Below are positions 3,175 to 5,692 of a stretch of DNA of 5,692 nucleotides, in pieces (position 1 is the first letter of the stretch; each line of letters opens with the position of its first letter). This DNA is from Deltaproteobacteria bacterium (lineage in GTDB: Bacteria > Desulfobacterota > Desulfovibrionia > Desulfovibrionales > Desulfovibrionaceae), in NCBI GenBank assembly GCA_020861205.1, contig JAJBSY010000066.1, positions 1 to 5,692 of the forward strand. Reading direction: 5' to 3'. The position numbers and the translations under genes were made by a program. Under the pieces are notes generated by a model. That model was not told the origin of the DNA. It made no database searches and saw only the letters and a program-made list of their open reading frames with translations.

Positions 3175-5692
3175 TTAAATGGCCTTGGACGTAGCCATCA
3201 TGTAGATTTCATGCGGGTCGAGAATCAGGATGACGCTGCCGTCACCCATAATGGTCGCGCCGGAAATGCCTTTCAGGTCGCCAAGATAGGCGCTCAACGG
3301 TTTGATCACGATTTCCTGGCGTTCAAGCAGACGGTCCACCACCAGCCCGAGGCGCCTGTCGTTGTCGTGGATAACCACGACGGACAGGACTTCCTGCTGG
3401 TCCATATGGCTGGGCAGGCCGAGCATCTCGGAAAGGCTGATGATGCCGAGCACCTCGCCCCGAAGGGTGACGGCCTTCCTGCCCTTGACGTCCGTGAGCC
3501 TGTGCGCCTCTATCTTGGTCGTCTCGGAAACCGCGTCCAACGGGATGGCGAACATGGCGTCGTCCACGGTGATCATCAACGCGTCGATGATCGCGAGCGT
3601 CAGCGGCAGCGAAAGGGTGAACTTGGTTCCCTTGCCGACTTCCGAGGCTATGCTCACGGTGCCCTTGAGGCTCTTGATATTCGTGCGCACAACGTCCATG
3701 CCGACACCCCGGCCGGAAATATCCGTGATGACTTCCGCCGAGGAAAAACCGGGAGCGAAAATCAGCTCGCGTGCCTCCCGGTCATCCAGGGCCTTGGCTT
3801 CTTCCGGGGAGATGATGCCCTTACGGATGGCAACCTCGCGCATTTTTTCCGGGTCAATGCCCTTGCCGTCGTCCTCGATTTCGATGGCCACGGAGTTGCC
3901 CTTGTGATACGCCCGCAGCCAGACCCTGCCTTTGGGATCCTTGCCGGCCGCGCGGCGGACGGATTCCTCTTCGACCCCGTGGTCCACGGAGTTCCGGATA
4001 AGGTGGACGAGCGGATCGCCGATGCCCTCCACGACGCTCTTGTCCAGTTCCGTTTCCTCGCCTTCCATGATGAGGTCCACCTCTTTGCCGCTCTTACGCG
4101 AGAGGTCGCGCACCAAGCGCGGGAAACGGGAAAACACGGAGGCTACCGGCACCATGCGCACCTTCATGATCGTGTCCTGCAAATCGTCGGATATGCGGGC
4201 CATGGCGTACGTCGTTTCGGAGATATCCTGCGCGATGCGCGAAACGTCCTGGCCGCCGCTGTCTTCCAACTGCCTGGCGATCATGGAATACCGGTTCCGG
4301 TTGATAATGAGTTCGCCGATGAGCTCCATGAGCCGGTCAAGTTTTTCATGATCGACACGGATGGTGGACGAGGACTTGGAGTGCGCGTCGCCACCCCCTG
4401 CCGCCGGTTTCGCGGAAGCCGGAACTGCCGGCTTCGCGGCGGGAGCCGCCGGTTCGGAATGGGCCGGGTTCGCCGCGGGAGCCGGAGCGGGCGCGGCAAC
4501 CGTTTTTTCAGGCGCGGCAACCGGGGCTTTTTCCTGGGGTTTCTCCGCCTTGTCCGCGACGGTTTTATCCTCCGCTTTCTCTGCGGCCGGGGCGGGCGCG
4601 GCCGGTTCGGCCACGGGCTCGGCCCGCGCTTCGCCTTCCTCGCTCTTGGCTCCTTCCTTCTCCTTGACGGCGGCGGCTATCATATCGCCTATGATCGCGC
4701 ATTCCTGGTCGAGGAGGTCGACCATCAAAGAAAAATCAAGCCCGCTTGTACGGCCCTGATCAACGATTCCGGCCGTCCGTTGCGCGTAAACCTTGATTTC
4801 GTCAAAGCCCATGAAACCGGCGCTGTTTTGCACGCTGACAAGACTGCGGTACAAACCGTCGATGAAGTCCTTGTTGGTCCCGTCTTCGCGCAACGCCTTC
4901 AAGGCGATATTGATGTTGTTCCGCTGCTGGGAGACGGTATCCTTGAAAATGGCGAGGTCTTCATCAACCTCCGCGCCGGGTTCCCCGGAGCCGGATTCTT
5001 CCGCCGCCCCGCCGCGCAGGCTGTCCGGCAGCTCAATGGCCCCACCGGCCACGGCCTGGCTGAGCTTGTCGAGCAATTCGCCGATCTCGAAAGGCGTGAC
5101 CTTGCCGTCCGGCAAATTGATGCTGGCGATCAACGCGTCCAGGACGTCCACCACGAGCAGCAACAAATCCACGAGATCCCGGGTGACTTCCTTTTCTCCA
5201 TGACGGACGGAGTTGAGCAAGGTCTCCGCCTCGTGCGTCACCTGGTTCATCTCCTGAAAGCCGATGATCCCGGAATTCCCCTTGAGGTTGTGGAAGAACC
5301 GGAACAGATCGTTGACCATGGAATTCTGGTCGGGATGCTTCTCAAGCTCCAGAAGGCCCGCGCCGAGACTGGACGTATTTTCTCTCGCTTCTTCAATGAA
5401 ATCCTTGAGATGCGCTTCGCCAAAGGCGGTAAGCGCATACGGTTCCCCCTTCGCGCGGGCCGCGATCCATTCACCGGCCGAGGCGAATTGTTTTCGTCCG
5501 CTCTCTTCCTTTGGCTCGGGTGTCGCTTCGGAAGGCGTGGGTGGCTCGTCCTTCCCCGAGGCGGATTCGGAAACCGGCTCGGCTTCTCGGGCGGGTTCGG
5601 CGGCGGGAGCCGGGGCGGCGGCTTCCTCCGGCACGGGAGGCTCATCCGGCGCGGCGGCGGGAGCGGCGGGAGCGGGAACGGCTCCCGCCATT
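3175..5692 (-). CDS. cheA: CheA-type chemotaxis histidine kinase with a second, degenerate HPt domain (5' partial)
   Basis: At least 838 residues are in frame, and the frame is still open at the right edge. The ATG at 5691-5689 may be internal, and residue numbers here count from it. Order: A/P-rich segment (1-60); HPt domain P1 (about 88-210) with phospho-acceptor His134 in FFHNLKGNSG; short linker; HPt-like domain (about 243-342) with Val285 in place of the histidine; long A/P/E/K-rich linker (345-440); P3 dimerisation helices (443-530); P4 ATP-binding domain (530-695); CheW-like P5 (about 698-838). P4 boxes are HLIRNSVDHG (N box, 563-572), DDGKGID (G1, 607-613), APGFSS (F box, 646-651) and SGRGVGMDVV (G2, 659-668). 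CheA autophosphorylates in trans on the P1 histidine in complex with receptors and CheW and passes the phosphate to response regulators. No P2 response-regulator docking domain is recognisable. No chemotaxis partner genes lie downstream; they may lie upstream, beyond the window. Confidence 0.95.
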   Translation of the reverse strand, partial: MAGAVPAPAAPAAAPDEPPVPEEAAAPAPAAEPAREAEPVSESASGKDEPPTPSEATPEPKEESGRKQFASAGEWIAARAKGEPYALTAFGEAHLKDFIEEARENTSSLGAGLLELEKHPDQNSMVNDLFRFFHNLKGNSGIIGFQEMNQVTHEAETLLNSVRHGEKEVTRDLVDLLLLVVDVLDALIASINLPDGKVTPFEIGELLDKLSQAVAGGAIELPDSLRGGAAEESGSGEPGAEVDEDLAIFKDTVSQQRNNINIALKALREDGTNKDFIDGLYRSLVSVQNSAGFMGFDEIKVYAQRTAGIVDQGRTSGLDFSLMVDLLDQECAIIGDMIAAAVKEKEGAKSEEGEARAEPVAEPAAPAPAAEKAEDKTVADKAEKPQEKAPVAAPEKTVAAPAPAPAANPAHSEPAAPAAKPAVPASAKPAAGGGDAHSKSSSTIRVDHEKLDRLMELIGELIINRNRYSMIARQLEDSGGQDVSRIAQDISETTYAMARISDDLQDTIMKVRMVPVASVFSRFPRLVRDLSRKSGKEVDLIMEGEETELDKSVVEGIGDPLVHLIRNSVDHGVEEESVRRAAGKDPKGRVWLRAYHKGNSVAIEIEDDGKGIDPEKMREVAIRKGIISPEEAKALDDREARELIFAPGFSSAEVITDISGRGVGMDVVRTNIKSLKGTVSIASEVGKGTKFTLSLPLTLAIIDALMITVDDAMFAIPLDAVSETTKIEAHRLTDVKGRKAVTLRGEVLGIISLSEMLGLPSHMDQQEVLSVVVIHDNDRRLGLVVDRLLERQEIVIKPLSAYLGDLKGISGATIMGDGSVILILDPHEIYMMATSKAI

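Noticed and set aside
4361..4759. Plus-strand Ala/Gly-rich frame of 132 codons opposite the CheA linker
   Set aside because: Its composition simply mirrors the repetitive A/P-rich linker codons of cheA on the other strand.

Overview
The window looks like GC-rich bacterial chromosome. The best guess for the host is a Desulfovibrio-like or other deltaproteobacterial relative. This rests on the gene style (a CheA with alanine/proline-rich linkers, a MoxR/CoxE pair, and a symporter with a tiny partner protein) and on codon use rich in G and C. No rRNA or other taxonomic marker is present, so the assignment is inference.

Layout. Positions 1-1120 carry the start of a leftward operon: a MoxR-type AAA+ ATPase (272-1120, minus) followed one base later by the first 90 codons of a CoxE-like von Willebrand factor A protein (1-270, minus, cut by the window edge). 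Positions 1121-1544 form a divergent control region. It contains a good sigma70-type promoter for the leftward operon and a second candidate promoter for rightward transcription. After the rightward promoter comes an unusual leader: a 25-codon ORF with six tyrosine codons, four of them consecutive, and then a strong intrinsic terminator (1491-1523). Together these look like a tyrosine-responsive transcription attenuator.

Downstream of the terminator lie a 40-residue membrane peptide gene (1545-1667) and a 483-residue sodium:solute symporter (1670-3121), two bases apart and probably translationally coupled. If the attenuator reading is right, the pair would be expressed when charged tRNA-Tyr is scarce. 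The symporter would then be a candidate importer of tyrosine, a related aromatic compound or a precursor.

Positions 3122-3174 hold two back-to-back hairpins that separate the symporter from a convergent gene. That gene, 3175 to the right edge (minus), is most of a CheA-type chemotaxis histidine kinase. It has one intact phosphotransfer (HPt) domain and a second HPt-like domain whose phospho-accepting histidine is replaced by valine. Alanine/proline-rich linkers occupy the place where a P2 domain would be expected, and the dimerisation, ATP-binding and CheW-like domains are complete. Its true N-terminus lies outside the window.

The most novel element is the tyrosine-rich leader peptide and terminator placed ahead of a symporter and its small partner.
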